Positions 57,056 through 64,000 of a DNA stretch of 64,000 nucleotides are shown here, piece by piece. The notes under the pieces are model-generated. The model was not told the DNA's origin. It was given only the letters and a program-made list of their open reading frames with translations, and did no database searches. Each line of letters opens with the position of its first letter. The first letter of the stretch is position 1. Position numbers and translations under genes: made by a program. The stretch is from contig NZ_JAPCKK010000004.1 of the NCBI RefSeq assembly GCF_030705605.1, positions 1 through 64,000 on the forward strand, written 5' to 3'. Source of the DNA: Paenibacillus zeirhizosphaerae. GTDB taxonomy: Bacteria > Bacillota > Bacilli > Paenibacillales > Paenibacillaceae.

Positions 57056-57463
57056 GTGAGTATGGAAGATGCGTCTTTAAAGTTTGAATTTGGCGAAGCC
57101 TTTGCAGCCGATGCAGCCTGCAGTACGCTGAGAGAAATCGGTTATGATGCACAGCGTTCCGGGAAAGGGGACCTGTACGTCAGGATTGAAAACCAGGATG
57201 TGGAGTCCGCGTTGGAAATTTGCCAGGAGCACGGCGGCTGCCTGAACATTAACGATGGCAAGGATCATCAAGGAAGTGGGCTTAGTGCTTACGGACTGGA
57301 CGAGGTGGTGATCCCTGCTCATATCGTGAATGAAGATTGGAATGAGAGCTATCTGACCGGGGCAAGCAATGAATACAAGGCTGTGGACATCGTGCACAAT
57401 GTGTCGGAAGACGCTCCGGCCGCAGCGGATATGGACGGGTTCCCCGGAAGTGTCCAGGCATAG
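57056..57463 (+). CDS. Acidic protein of unknown function
   Basis: 135 residues, acidic: LKFEFGEAFAADAACSTLREIGYDAQRSGKGDLYVRIENQDVESALEICQEHGG suggests a small ferredoxin-like alpha/beta fold of the kind found in DUFs that remodel stress or spore proteins. I do not recognise the family. The C-terminus is low-complexity (EDAPAAADMDGFPGSVQA). GTG 57056 follows AAGGAGG; ATG 57062 is farther. It stands alone. Confidence 0.65.
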   Translation: MSMEDASLKFEFGEAFAADAACSTLREIGYDAQRSGKGDLYVRIENQDVESALEICQEHGGCLNINDGKDHQGSGLSAYGLDEVVIPAHIVNEDWNESYLTGASNEYKAVDIVHNVSEDAPAAADMDGFPGSVQA

Positions 57464-57516
57464 GGAAATAAAGCTTCTGCAAGCAGATTCACCGGCTCCT
57501 GACGATGCAGGAGGGC

Positions 57517-57551
57517 GACGGAAGGTGCTTCTAAGGGAGGCACCTTCCGTC
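57517..57551. terminator. Hairpin between the unknown gene and the flavoprotein gene
   Basis: GACGGAAGGTGC/GCACCTTCCGTC, a perfect 12-bp stem between convergent genes. T tracts are weak. Confidence 0.65.
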
Positions 57552-57561
57552 TGTGAGGAGG

Positions 57562-58815
57562 CTACTGTGCCGCGTGCCGGCCGGCGTTATATCCGGTGGT
57601 GAAGGCCGCAGTGATGTTATAACCGCCGGTATAACCATGAATATCCATAACCTCGCCGCAAAAGTACAGTCCGGGCATCAGCTTGGATTCCATCGTCCTG
57701 GGGTCAATTTCCTTTAGATGAACGCCGCCTCCTGTAACAAAGGCTTCCTTGATAGAGAGGGTGCCGCTGATGGATATCGGGAATGCCTTGATCAGCTTGG
57801 ACAGCTCCCTCCATTGCTGCTTCGGAATATGATCGAAGGTCATATCCTCACGCAGCCCGGCTTGATCGAATAGAAGGGGAATGAGCCTTTCCGGCAAATA
57901 ACCTCTAAGTATATTTTTAACCGCCTTTTTAGAGTCTTCCTCTGCAAGCTTCCATGTCTCGTCATAGATTTCATCCTCGCGCTTATGAGGAAACAGATCC
58001 AGTGTAAGAGGCACTTTACCGGCTCCGTGCTTTTTCAGTTCCTTTACAACAAATTGGCTGCAGCGCAGGGCGATAGGACCTGAAATTCCGAAATGGGTAA
58101 AAATCATGTCCCCCTCATGGCTAATCACCTTCTTATCCTTCGGGTTCCAGACGGTAAGGCTAACACTGCGCAGAGAGAGGCCCTGAAGGCTTTTATCCTG
58201 TATAAAGGGCTCATTGGACACCAAAGGAACTTCAGTGGGATAAAGGTCTGTGATCGTATGCCCTGCCTTCTCCGCCCAGGCGTATCCATCCCCTTCGGAA
58301 CCGGTATGAGGCACCGATTTGCCGCCGACGGCAATAATGACCTTGCGGCTGCGGAGGATGCTGCCGGACCGCAGTCTAACGCCGCAGGCGTTACCTTCGT
58401 CGTATAGGACCTCTGCAACAGGGGAGTTCAGACGAATCTCCACGCCTTCCGCGCGGACCTTTTTTACAAGCGCGTCCACAACGGTTTTGGCCTTGTCCGT
58501 GACGGGGAACATGCGCCCGTTATCTTCTTCCTTCAGCGCGATGCCAAGGTTTTCGAAATAGGCCGCGATGTCCTTGTTGCTGAAGGTGGCCAGAGCGCTG
58601 TGCAAAAAACGGCCGTTGCCTGGAATATGCTGAATCAGCTCATCCAGCTCCTTGGCGTTGGTGACATTGCAGCGTCCGCCACCGGAGATTCCGAGCTTTC
58701 GGCCAAGCTTGGCCCCTTTTTCAACTAACAGCACCTTCGCGCCTGCTTCTCCTGCCGCGGCCGCCGCCATTAGTCCGGCGGAACCGCCTCCAATTACTAT
58801 AATGTCATATGTCAT
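57562..58815 (-). CDS. BaiN/RdsA-family NAD(P)/FAD-dependent oxidoreductase
   Basis: 417 residues of the HI0933 family: IIVIGGGSAGLMAAAAAGEAGAKVLLVEK (FAD), LGRKLGISGGGRCNVTN (family hallmark), HFGISGPIAL and the C-terminal GLYFCGEVMDIHGYTGGYN FAD contact. Members include BaiN (bile-acid delta reductase) and RdsA. The natural substrate in a soil Firmicute is unknown. AAGGAAGAAGAACGATAA precedes ATG 58815. Monocistronic, divergent from the histidine kinase. Confidence 0.92.
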   Translation of the reverse strand: MTYDIIVIGGGSAGLMAAAAAGEAGAKVLLVEKGAKLGRKLGISGGGRCNVTNAKELDELIQHIPGNGRFLHSALATFSNKDIAAYFENLGIALKEEDNGRMFPVTDKAKTVVDALVKKVRAEGVEIRLNSPVAEVLYDEGNACGVRLRSGSILRSRKVIIAVGGKSVPHTGSEGDGYAWAEKAGHTITDLYPTEVPLVSNEPFIQDKSLQGLSLRSVSLTVWNPKDKKVISHEGDMIFTHFGISGPIALRCSQFVVKELKKHGAGKVPLTLDLFPHKREDEIYDETWKLAEEDSKKAVKNILRGYLPERLIPLLFDQAGLREDMTFDHIPKQQWRELSKLIKAFPISISGTLSIKEAFVTGGGVHLKEIDPRTMESKLMPGLYFCGEVMDIHGYTGGYNITAAFTTGYNAGRHAAQ

Positions 58816-58982
58816 TTATCGTTCTTCTTCCTTTATTAATAGATTCGTGCTCCCGTGCCCGTCTTCGACAACATTTGCTGATTCGGGTCATATTCCGGGA
58901 GACCACACATATATTGTAATATATTGTTGCCTATGTTTTAATCGAACTATCGGGCGACAGACGAGAAAGGGGGAGAGCCATT

Positions 58983-60710
58983 TTGACCGTGATGAAGGAA
59001 CAAGTGCTCCAACTGCTTTTGGCCGGAATAATGGCAGGCCTTTTTTCACTGCTTACGGATAGGGCTAATCTCTTAACCAAGCGGCTGCCTGCTTCTGAAG
59101 AACGAAGACGTGAATGGGTTCTGATGGGATCCTGCATTCCTGTTATACTCCTTTGTCTGCTGCTCCGTTCAGCCCAGGCTCCGCTGATTCCGCTGCATTC
59201 AGGCTTTATACCGTTGACGGTGTGCTTGTTGTATGCCAAGCTTTCCACTGCACTTATCGTTATTGCAATCACCGCCTTGGGTAGCATCTTGCTTGCGTAC
59301 GATACGAGTTGGCTTATGTTGTTGATTGACTCGGGAATTTTGCTTGCTCCGGCAGGCCTATGGCTTTCGTCCTATTTTAAACGGGGGAAGCAGGTCTCTA
59401 AATTAAAAAAAATTTCAGTTTTGGTTCTTGCCCAATTCGCGCTTCACTGGTTAGCCGTGCTGGTGCTGAGGGATACACCTGACAGTATTCCTTTGTCAGA
59501 AGTTATGGTATACCTGGGTTCCGCTTTGCTCTCCGTGCTGGCCGTATGCATCATCTCTCTTATAATTGAAGGTGTCTTGCACAACAGCGAATTGCGTTCC
59601 AGTCTGAAGCAGGCGACCGCCCGATTGCATCTGGAATCCGATAAACTTAAGGTCTACCTGGAGTACATGCCGCTGGCGGCCGGCATCCTGGACCAACAGG
59701 GCAACATTATACATATTAACACAACGATGCTGGAATATTACAGGCGAAGGATCCCCGATCTTCATGCTGAGGATATTGTGGGCATGCATTTTTCGACATG
59801 GATCGATCCTGACCGCTTTCCGGAATTGACTGCGAGCTTTGAAAGAGCCATGTACGGGGAACGGGATACGAAAATTGTCAAATCAGGGACGTATGTCTAT
59901 CTATCGAGCTTGTCTCCAATTCCCGAGCCTGGCGGTGATATTGCGGAGGCGCTGTATGTAGTGCAGGATATGACAGAGCTGGAAATGCTGCGGAGCGAGA
60001 TGGGCAATGTGGAGCGTTTGAGCCTTGTGGGTCAAATGGCTGCGGGAATAACACACGAAATACGTAATCCGATGGCGGTCGTCCGCGGTTTTCTCCAATT
60101 GATGCGGGAAAAGTCGCCGGTGTCTCTCGATCACTACTACCGGATTGTCATGGAAGAGCTTGACCGGGCCAACGGCATTATTAACGATTTCCTCTCTCTT
60201 GCCCAGAACCGGATTGTCGAGAAGGAGGAGAAGCATCTGCACGGTCTTGTGCAGGAGCTGGTCCCACTGTTATGGGCGGACGCGAACTTGCGTGGCCAAA
60301 CTATTGAACTTAAGCTCGGTGACGGCGTGCCCAATCTGTATCTGAATCCCAAGGAGATCAAGCAGTTGATCCTGAACCTGGCCCGCAACGCCATGGAGGC
60401 GATGGGGGAGAAAGGGCTGCTGACGATTCTGACTCGGACGGATGAGGAATTTGTCGAGCTGGAGGTGAAGGATACGGGACCAGGTATTCCGGCGGAACGA
60501 ATCGGCAGGCTGTTCGAGCCGTTTTATACAACCAAGGCAAAGGGAACCGGACTCGGGCTTTCCCTCTGTATGAGAATTGCGGAGCGTCATCACGGCACGA
60601 TTGCAGTCAATTCGGCTGAGGGCGTAGGCACTTCCTTTATCGTAAGGTTGAGAAGGCTCGCGGACTATGCTCCCGCCTTGTCCGAATTAAAAAGCTCCAG
60701 AGAGGCGTAA
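58983..60710 (+). CDS. PAS-domain sensor histidine kinase (KinB-like layout)
   Basis: 575 residues: six N-terminal membrane spans (about 10-200, 5TM-5TMR_LYT-like), a PAS domain (about 220-330, EYMPLAAGILDQQGNIIHINTTM), HisKA (AAGITHEIRNPMAVVRGFL, His near 355), then HATPase with LARNAMEAMG, DTGPGIP and TGLGLSLC. Layout and orphan status recall KinB/KinC-type sporulation kinases; no response regulator is adjacent. The start is TTG 58983, seven bases after GGAG; GTG 58989 and ATG 58992 are alternatives. Confidence 0.92.
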   Translation: MTVMKEQVLQLLLAGIMAGLFSLLTDRANLLTKRLPASEERRREWVLMGSCIPVILLCLLLRSAQAPLIPLHSGFIPLTVCLLYAKLSTALIVIAITALGSILLAYDTSWLMLLIDSGILLAPAGLWLSSYFKRGKQVSKLKKISVLVLAQFALHWLAVLVLRDTPDSIPLSEVMVYLGSALLSVLAVCIISLIIEGVLHNSELRSSLKQATARLHLESDKLKVYLEYMPLAAGILDQQGNIIHINTTMLEYYRRRIPDLHAEDIVGMHFSTWIDPDRFPELTASFERAMYGERDTKIVKSGTYVYLSSLSPIPEPGGDIAEALYVVQDMTELEMLRSEMGNVERLSLVGQMAAGITHEIRNPMAVVRGFLQLMREKSPVSLDHYYRIVMEELDRANGIINDFLSLAQNRIVEKEEKHLHGLVQELVPLLWADANLRGQTIELKLGDGVPNLYLNPKEIKQLILNLARNAMEAMGEKGLLTILTRTDEEFVELEVKDTGPGIPAERIGRLFEPFYTTKAKGTGLGLSLCMRIAERHHGTIAVNSAEGVGTSFIVRLRRLADYAPALSELKSSREA

Positions 60711-60858
60711 GCCGCTTGTATACCGCATTTAAACTGTGATTCTGGGTTTGCTTTCACGGATGATGAATGTATAATAAACATATCGTTCAGCTCACGAACC
60801 TGCAGTATTGAAGCTAATCCTATAAGAAAAACGTCATCCATAAAGGAGTGAATAAGTA

Positions 60859-61293
60859 ATGTCTATGTCTTTTGACCAATATATGAGGGATATGGTACAG
60901 CCCATGAGAGATGAGCTTACAGCCATCGGAATCCGGGAGCTTCGTACTACGGAGGAGGTTGAAGCCAGCCTGCCGGATGCCAAGGGAACAGCGCTTGTTG
61001 TTGTGAATTCCGTATGCGGCTGTGCGGCGGGTCAAGCTCGTCCAGGTGTCGCCAAAGCTTTGCAGCATGATATAACTCCTGATCACTTGTTTACCGTTTT
61101 TGCTGGACAGGACAAGGAGGCCACTGCGAAAGCACGTGAATACTTTGCCCCGTATCCGCCGTCCTCACCTTCCATTGCTTTGCTGAAGGATGGAGAACTG
61201 GTTCATTTTATTGAACGTCACCAGGTGGAGAATCGTTCCGCCGAGGAGATTGCGGAGGATTTGGCCAGCGCGTTTGATCGCTTCTGCCGTTAA
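60859..61293 (+). CDS. Bacilliredoxin (BrxA/BrxB family)
   Basis: 144 residues of the DUF1094 YphP/YqiW family. The CGC motif (Cys53, Cys55 in VVNSVCGCAAGQARPG) is the de-bacillithiolation site; SPSIALLKDGELVHFIERH is the thioredoxin-fold cis-Pro region. It restores bacillithiol-modified proteins, so the organism makes bacillithiol. TAAAGGAGTGAATAAGTA precedes ATG 60859. Terminator at 61304. Confidence 0.95.
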   Translation: MSMSFDQYMRDMVQPMRDELTAIGIRELRTTEEVEASLPDAKGTALVVVNSVCGCAAGQARPGVAKALQHDITPDHLFTVFAGQDKEATAKAREYFAPYPPSSPSIALLKDGELVHFIERHQVENRSAEEIAEDLASAFDRFCR

Positions 61294-61303
61294 TATAGGA
61301 TAG

Positions 61304-61347
61304 CGCCCCGCCGCATCTTTCGATTTCTGAAGCTGCCGGGGCGTTTC
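61304..61347 (+). terminator. Terminator after the bacilliredoxin gene
   Basis: CGCCCCG/CGGGGCG stem with a long loop, followed by TTTCGTTTG. Confidence 0.65.
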
Positions 61348-61393
61348 GTTTGTCCATATTGTACAAATTTCTAGTAGGAGAGGTGTAAATCTG

Positions 61394-62203
61394 ATGACTT
61401 TACAGGAACAGATCATTGCAGAATTGAAAGTCCAGCCCACCATTAATGTGGAGGCCGAGGTTCGTAAACGTGTCGATTTCCTGAAAAGCTATGTGGAGAA
61501 CGCTAAGGCAAAAGGGCTGCTAATCGCCATCAGTGGCGGAATTGACAGCGCTGTGGCCGCAGGGCTGTGCAAACGTGCGACGGACGAGCTCTCACAGGAG
61601 CATGGAGAGGAATACATGACCCTGGGAGTGTTCCAGCCTTATGGGGCACAATCGGATATTGAGCATAGCTACTCAGTGGCCAAGGCTTTTGAGTTAAAAC
61701 ATACAGTGGAAACCAATATTCAAACTCCGGTTGATGACATTGCGGCCATAGTGGACAAAGGATTCGCCTCAATGGAGCTGTCCCGCACGATGACACCGCA
61801 GGGCAAGGGCAATGTAAAGGCGAGAACACGTATGGTTGTCCAGTACGCTCTGGCCAATGAGCTCAATCTGCTGGTTGTTGGGACAGACCATGCTTCGGAG
61901 GCCATTACGGGCTTTTACACCAAGTGGGGTGACGGAGCAGTGGACATTACGCCGCTGACTAGCCTCAATAAGCGTCAGGTGCGCCAGCTTGCAAGTCATC
62001 TTGGCGTGCCGCAGGCTATTCTGGATAAAGCTCCAACAGCAGGATTGTGGGAAGGACAAACGGACGAGCAGGAGCTGGGAATTTCCTATGAAGACAACAG
62101 CGACTATCTCGAGGGCAAGGAAATCGATCCTGCTGTTCGTGAACGGCTGGAAAGCTTCTATAAAAGAACTGCCCATAAACGGAATGCGATTCCGGGCATC
62201 TGA
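61394..62203 (+). CDS. nadE: Ammonia-dependent NAD+ synthetase
   Basis: 269 residues. The ATP-PPi loop SGGIDSAVAAG begins at Ser47. LGVFQPYGAQSDIEHSYSVAKAF, NVKARTRMVVQYALAN and GTDHASEAITGFYTKWGDGAVDITPL are conserved NadE segments. It amidates deamido-NAD using ammonia; the glutaminase domain is absent. GTAGGAGAGGTGTAAATCTG precedes ATG 61394. Terminator at 62219. Confidence 0.97.
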   Translation: MTLQEQIIAELKVQPTINVEAEVRKRVDFLKSYVENAKAKGLLIAISGGIDSAVAAGLCKRATDELSQEHGEEYMTLGVFQPYGAQSDIEHSYSVAKAFELKHTVETNIQTPVDDIAAIVDKGFASMELSRTMTPQGKGNVKARTRMVVQYALANELNLLVVGTDHASEAITGFYTKWGDGAVDITPLTSLNKRQVRQLASHLGVPQAILDKAPTAGLWEGQTDEQELGISYEDNSDYLEGKEIDPAVRERLESFYKRTAHKRNAIPGI

Positions 62204-62218
62204 TATCATGTCTCGCAT

Positions 62219-62249
62219 AAGCAGCGGCGCGATAAGCCGCTGCTTTTTT
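62219..62249 (+). terminator. Terminator of nadE
   Basis: A perfect 10-bp stem AAGCAGCGGC/GCCGCTGCTT followed by TTTTTT. Confidence 0.9.
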
Positions 62250-62374
62250 GCTGCCCGCTTTCCGCAACGGCTCTCGCAATGGCATAGGCCACCTGCTAAA
62301 ATAGATTTTATGCCGGTGCATGGAAGCTGTGGCTTTCGTGGTCTGAAGGTATAGAGAGAGGATGGTAAAACGCT

Positions 62375-62776
62375 ATGATCTATGGAATCGGACATGATGT
62401 GGTGGAGATCGGCAGGATTAACCGGATTATGGAAGGAAGCCAGCGTGAGGCGTTTTTGCAGCGTATCCTTACTTCGGACGAGCTGGTGCTTGCGGAAGCG
62501 CGCTCAGGCAGGCTGAGCGAATTTGCAGCCGGGCGCTTTGCCGCGAAGGAGGCTGTTTCGAAGGCCTTCGGCTGCGGCATAGGAAGAATAATTGGCTTTC
62601 AGGATATGACTATTTTGCCGTTAACGGGCGGACGACCGGACGTACAGCTTACGACGGCAGCCTGGGGAAGGCTCGCGCTGCCGGACAACGCGGTTTATCA
62701 GATTCATTTAAGCATCACTCACCAGTCAGAGCTAGCATCCGCCTTTGCTGTGGTGGAATGCATAACGAATAAATAG
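62375..62776 (+). CDS. acpS: Holo-[acyl-carrier-protein] synthase
   Basis: 133 residues. GIGHDVVEIGRINRIM contains the Mg-binding Asp8, and RFAAKEAVSKAFGCGIG the second metal ligand Glu. SITHQSELASAFAVVE closes the fold. It transfers the phosphopantetheine group of CoA to ACP. GAGAGGATGGTAAAACGCT precedes ATG 62375. mutY follows after 22 bases. Confidence 0.95.
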   Translation: MIYGIGHDVVEIGRINRIMEGSQREAFLQRILTSDELVLAEARSGRLSEFAAGRFAAKEAVSKAFGCGIGRIIGFQDMTILPLTGGRPDVQLTTAAWGRLALPDNAVYQIHLSITHQSELASAFAVVECITNK

Positions 62777-62798
62777 CCGTACAGGAGAAATCAACACA

Positions 62799-64000
62799 AT
62801 GAATAATTTAGAACAAAGACGTTTTTTCAGCCGGGAGCTGCTGATATGGTATATGGGGAACAAACGCGATCTGCCCTGGCGGAGACATCGGGACCCCTAC
62901 TTCATCTGGGTGTCGGAGATTATGCTTCAGCAGACAAGAGTGGATACGGTGATTCCTTATTTCCATCGTTTTATTGAACGTTTTCCGACACTGCAGGCTT
63001 TGGCGGAGGCCCCCGAGGAGGATGTACTGAAGCACTGGGAGGGTCTTGGCTATTATTCAAGGGCACGGAATCTGCAGCAGGCGGCCAGGCAGGTCGTGGA
63101 GCTGCACGGCGGCCATGTGCCGGATGACCGTAATGCGGTCGCAGCCTTGAAGGGGGTCGGCCCCTACACAACAGGGGCGATTATGAGCATTGCGTTTAAC
63201 CGGCCGGAACCGGCTGTGGACGGGAATGTCATGCGGGTCCTCTCCAGATATTTTCTGATCGAAGAGGATATTATGAAGGGGAGCACACGGGCCGGTATGG
63301 AGGAGCTGGTACGGGATCTGATTCCCGAAGGCAGAGCCTCCGATTTTAACCAGGCGTTGATGGAGCTGGGCGCGCTCGTATGCACCCCGAAATCACCGCA
63401 CTGCCTGACATGTCCGGTTATGGAGCATTGTGCAGGAAGACTGGCCGGCAGAGAAGAGACACTGCCTGTCAAGACAAAGGCCAAGAAGCCCCGTCTGGAG
63501 CAGCGCTCCGTTGCCTTGATCGAAGGGCAGGGCGCTCATGTAGGTCGGATCCTTGTCCGGCAGCGGCCGGCAACGGGCTTGCTGGCACGGATGTGGGAGC
63601 TGCCGCACATCACCTCATCTCTATCCGGTATGGAAGGTCCTGTGCCCGATGGTCCTGCCATGGATCGGCTGACAGGGGCGCTCATGGAAGAGGGGATACC
63701 GGTCTCTCCAGTCGGGTTTCTGCGTGAAGCGGAGCATACGTTCAGTCATATTCATTGGAATCTGCGGGTATTCCGCTGTCTTGAGGGAAAATCCGCAGCA
63801 GAAGCCCCGAAGCACATGGCGGCAGAATCCCGCGCCGAATATAGAGCGGAGGCTGCATCTGCGGCTGAAGCTGTAAGCGGAGCGGCTATACGCTGGATTG
63901 ACCGCCATGATATGGAGACGCTTGCTTTTCCGAAGGTGTTTCTGGACATTCTGCGGGATTACTTTGATAGTAAAGAGGCCGTGTTAATCGAATCTCAGCT
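62799..64000 (+). CDS. mutY: A/G-specific adenine glycosylase MutY (3' end outside the window)
   Basis: The first 400 residues are in the window and no stop is reached. EIMLQQTRVDTVIPYF and the helix-hairpin-helix ALKGVGPYTTGAI precede the catalytic Asp in AVDGNVMRV. The 4Fe-4S ligands are C-x6-C-x2-C-x5-C (CTPKSPHCLTCPVMEHC). The C-terminal NUDIX-like 8-oxoG recognition domain follows with an Ala/Glu-rich insertion (SAAEAPKHMAAESRAEYRAE). It removes adenine mispaired with 8-oxoguanine. ACAGGAGAAATCAACACA precedes ATG 62799. Confidence 0.96.
   Translation, partial: MNNLEQRRFFSRELLIWYMGNKRDLPWRRHRDPYFIWVSEIMLQQTRVDTVIPYFHRFIERFPTLQALAEAPEEDVLKHWEGLGYYSRARNLQQAARQVVELHGGHVPDDRNAVAALKGVGPYTTGAIMSIAFNRPEPAVDGNVMRVLSRYFLIEEDIMKGSTRAGMEELVRDLIPEGRASDFNQALMELGALVCTPKSPHCLTCPVMEHCAGRLAGREETLPVKTKAKKPRLEQRSVALIEGQGAHVGRILVRQRPATGLLARMWELPHITSSLSGMEGPVPDGPAMDRLTGALMEEGIPVSPVGFLREAEHTFSHIHWNLRVFRCLEGKSAAEAPKHMAAESRAEYRAEAASAAEAVSGAAIRWIDRHDMETLAFPKVFLDILRDYFDSKEAVLIESQ

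Overview
This window looks like chromosomal DNA from a Paenibacillus-type low-to-medium GC Firmicute. The grounds are strong AGGAGG-like ribosome binding sites with frequent TTG/GTG starts, two YjcZ-type sporulation peptides, a copper-amine-oxidase-type stalk domain fused to a GH18 domain, bacilliredoxin, a thioredoxin-type ArsC, a complete kdp region and holin-like type I toxins. I see no rRNA, tRNA or CRISPR array, and no prophage core. The strain assignment is an inference from gene content.

Layout. 1-2 kb: a string of RNA hairpins followed by arsB-arsC. 2-6.7 kb: a MazG-like protein, a P-loop kinase, a DGPF protein with an ECF42-type sigma factor, and small VOC and cyclase enzymes. 7-15 kb: small regulator/enzyme pairs (TetR-SDR, MarR-esterase, Rrf2-aldo/keto reductase), two GNATs, a type I toxin-antitoxin locus, a VanY-like peptidase, and two DUF1048 genes behind a padR gene that has lost its middle. 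16-26.5 kb: the potassium island. A c-di-AMP riboswitch and its gene face away from kdpFABC, followed by a split kdpD whose sensor half is duplicated in tandem, and then kdpE.

27-28.2 kb is a graveyard of three genes with internal deletions (SMI1/KNR4, RNA 2'-phosphotransferase, IS200-type transposase). 28.2-32.4 kb holds HxlR-DoxX, ASCH, an Rrf2/YwnB-like pair and hemY. 32.4-36.6 kb is AT-rich: a ribbon-helix-helix gene divergent from a small DUF6809-like gene, a second type I toxin locus, and an efflux pump plus esterase operon with a possible mini-ORF leader. 36.7-39.1 kb has a sigma-A-like promoter, a 7-codon leader ORF and two intrinsic terminators ahead of a MutS2-like gene without an Smr domain. 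This arrangement resembles the attenuators of ribosome-targeting antibiotic resistance genes.

39-64 kb is mostly metabolic and core: nitroreductase, UPF0173 hydrolase, PaaX-like regulator, gamma-glutamyltransferase, luciferase-like monooxygenase, aldehyde dehydrogenase, a YkoCDE-like ECF transporter, a multidrug MFS pump with a MarR gene, a BaiN/RdsA-type flavoprotein, a PAS histidine kinase, bacilliredoxin, nadE, acpS and mutY, which runs off the end.

Recurrent themes are pairs of a small regulator and an enzyme with palindromic operators, leader-RNA control (riboswitch, attenuator, leader terminators), and several genes inactivated by clean internal deletions while their promoters, ends or partner genes persist.
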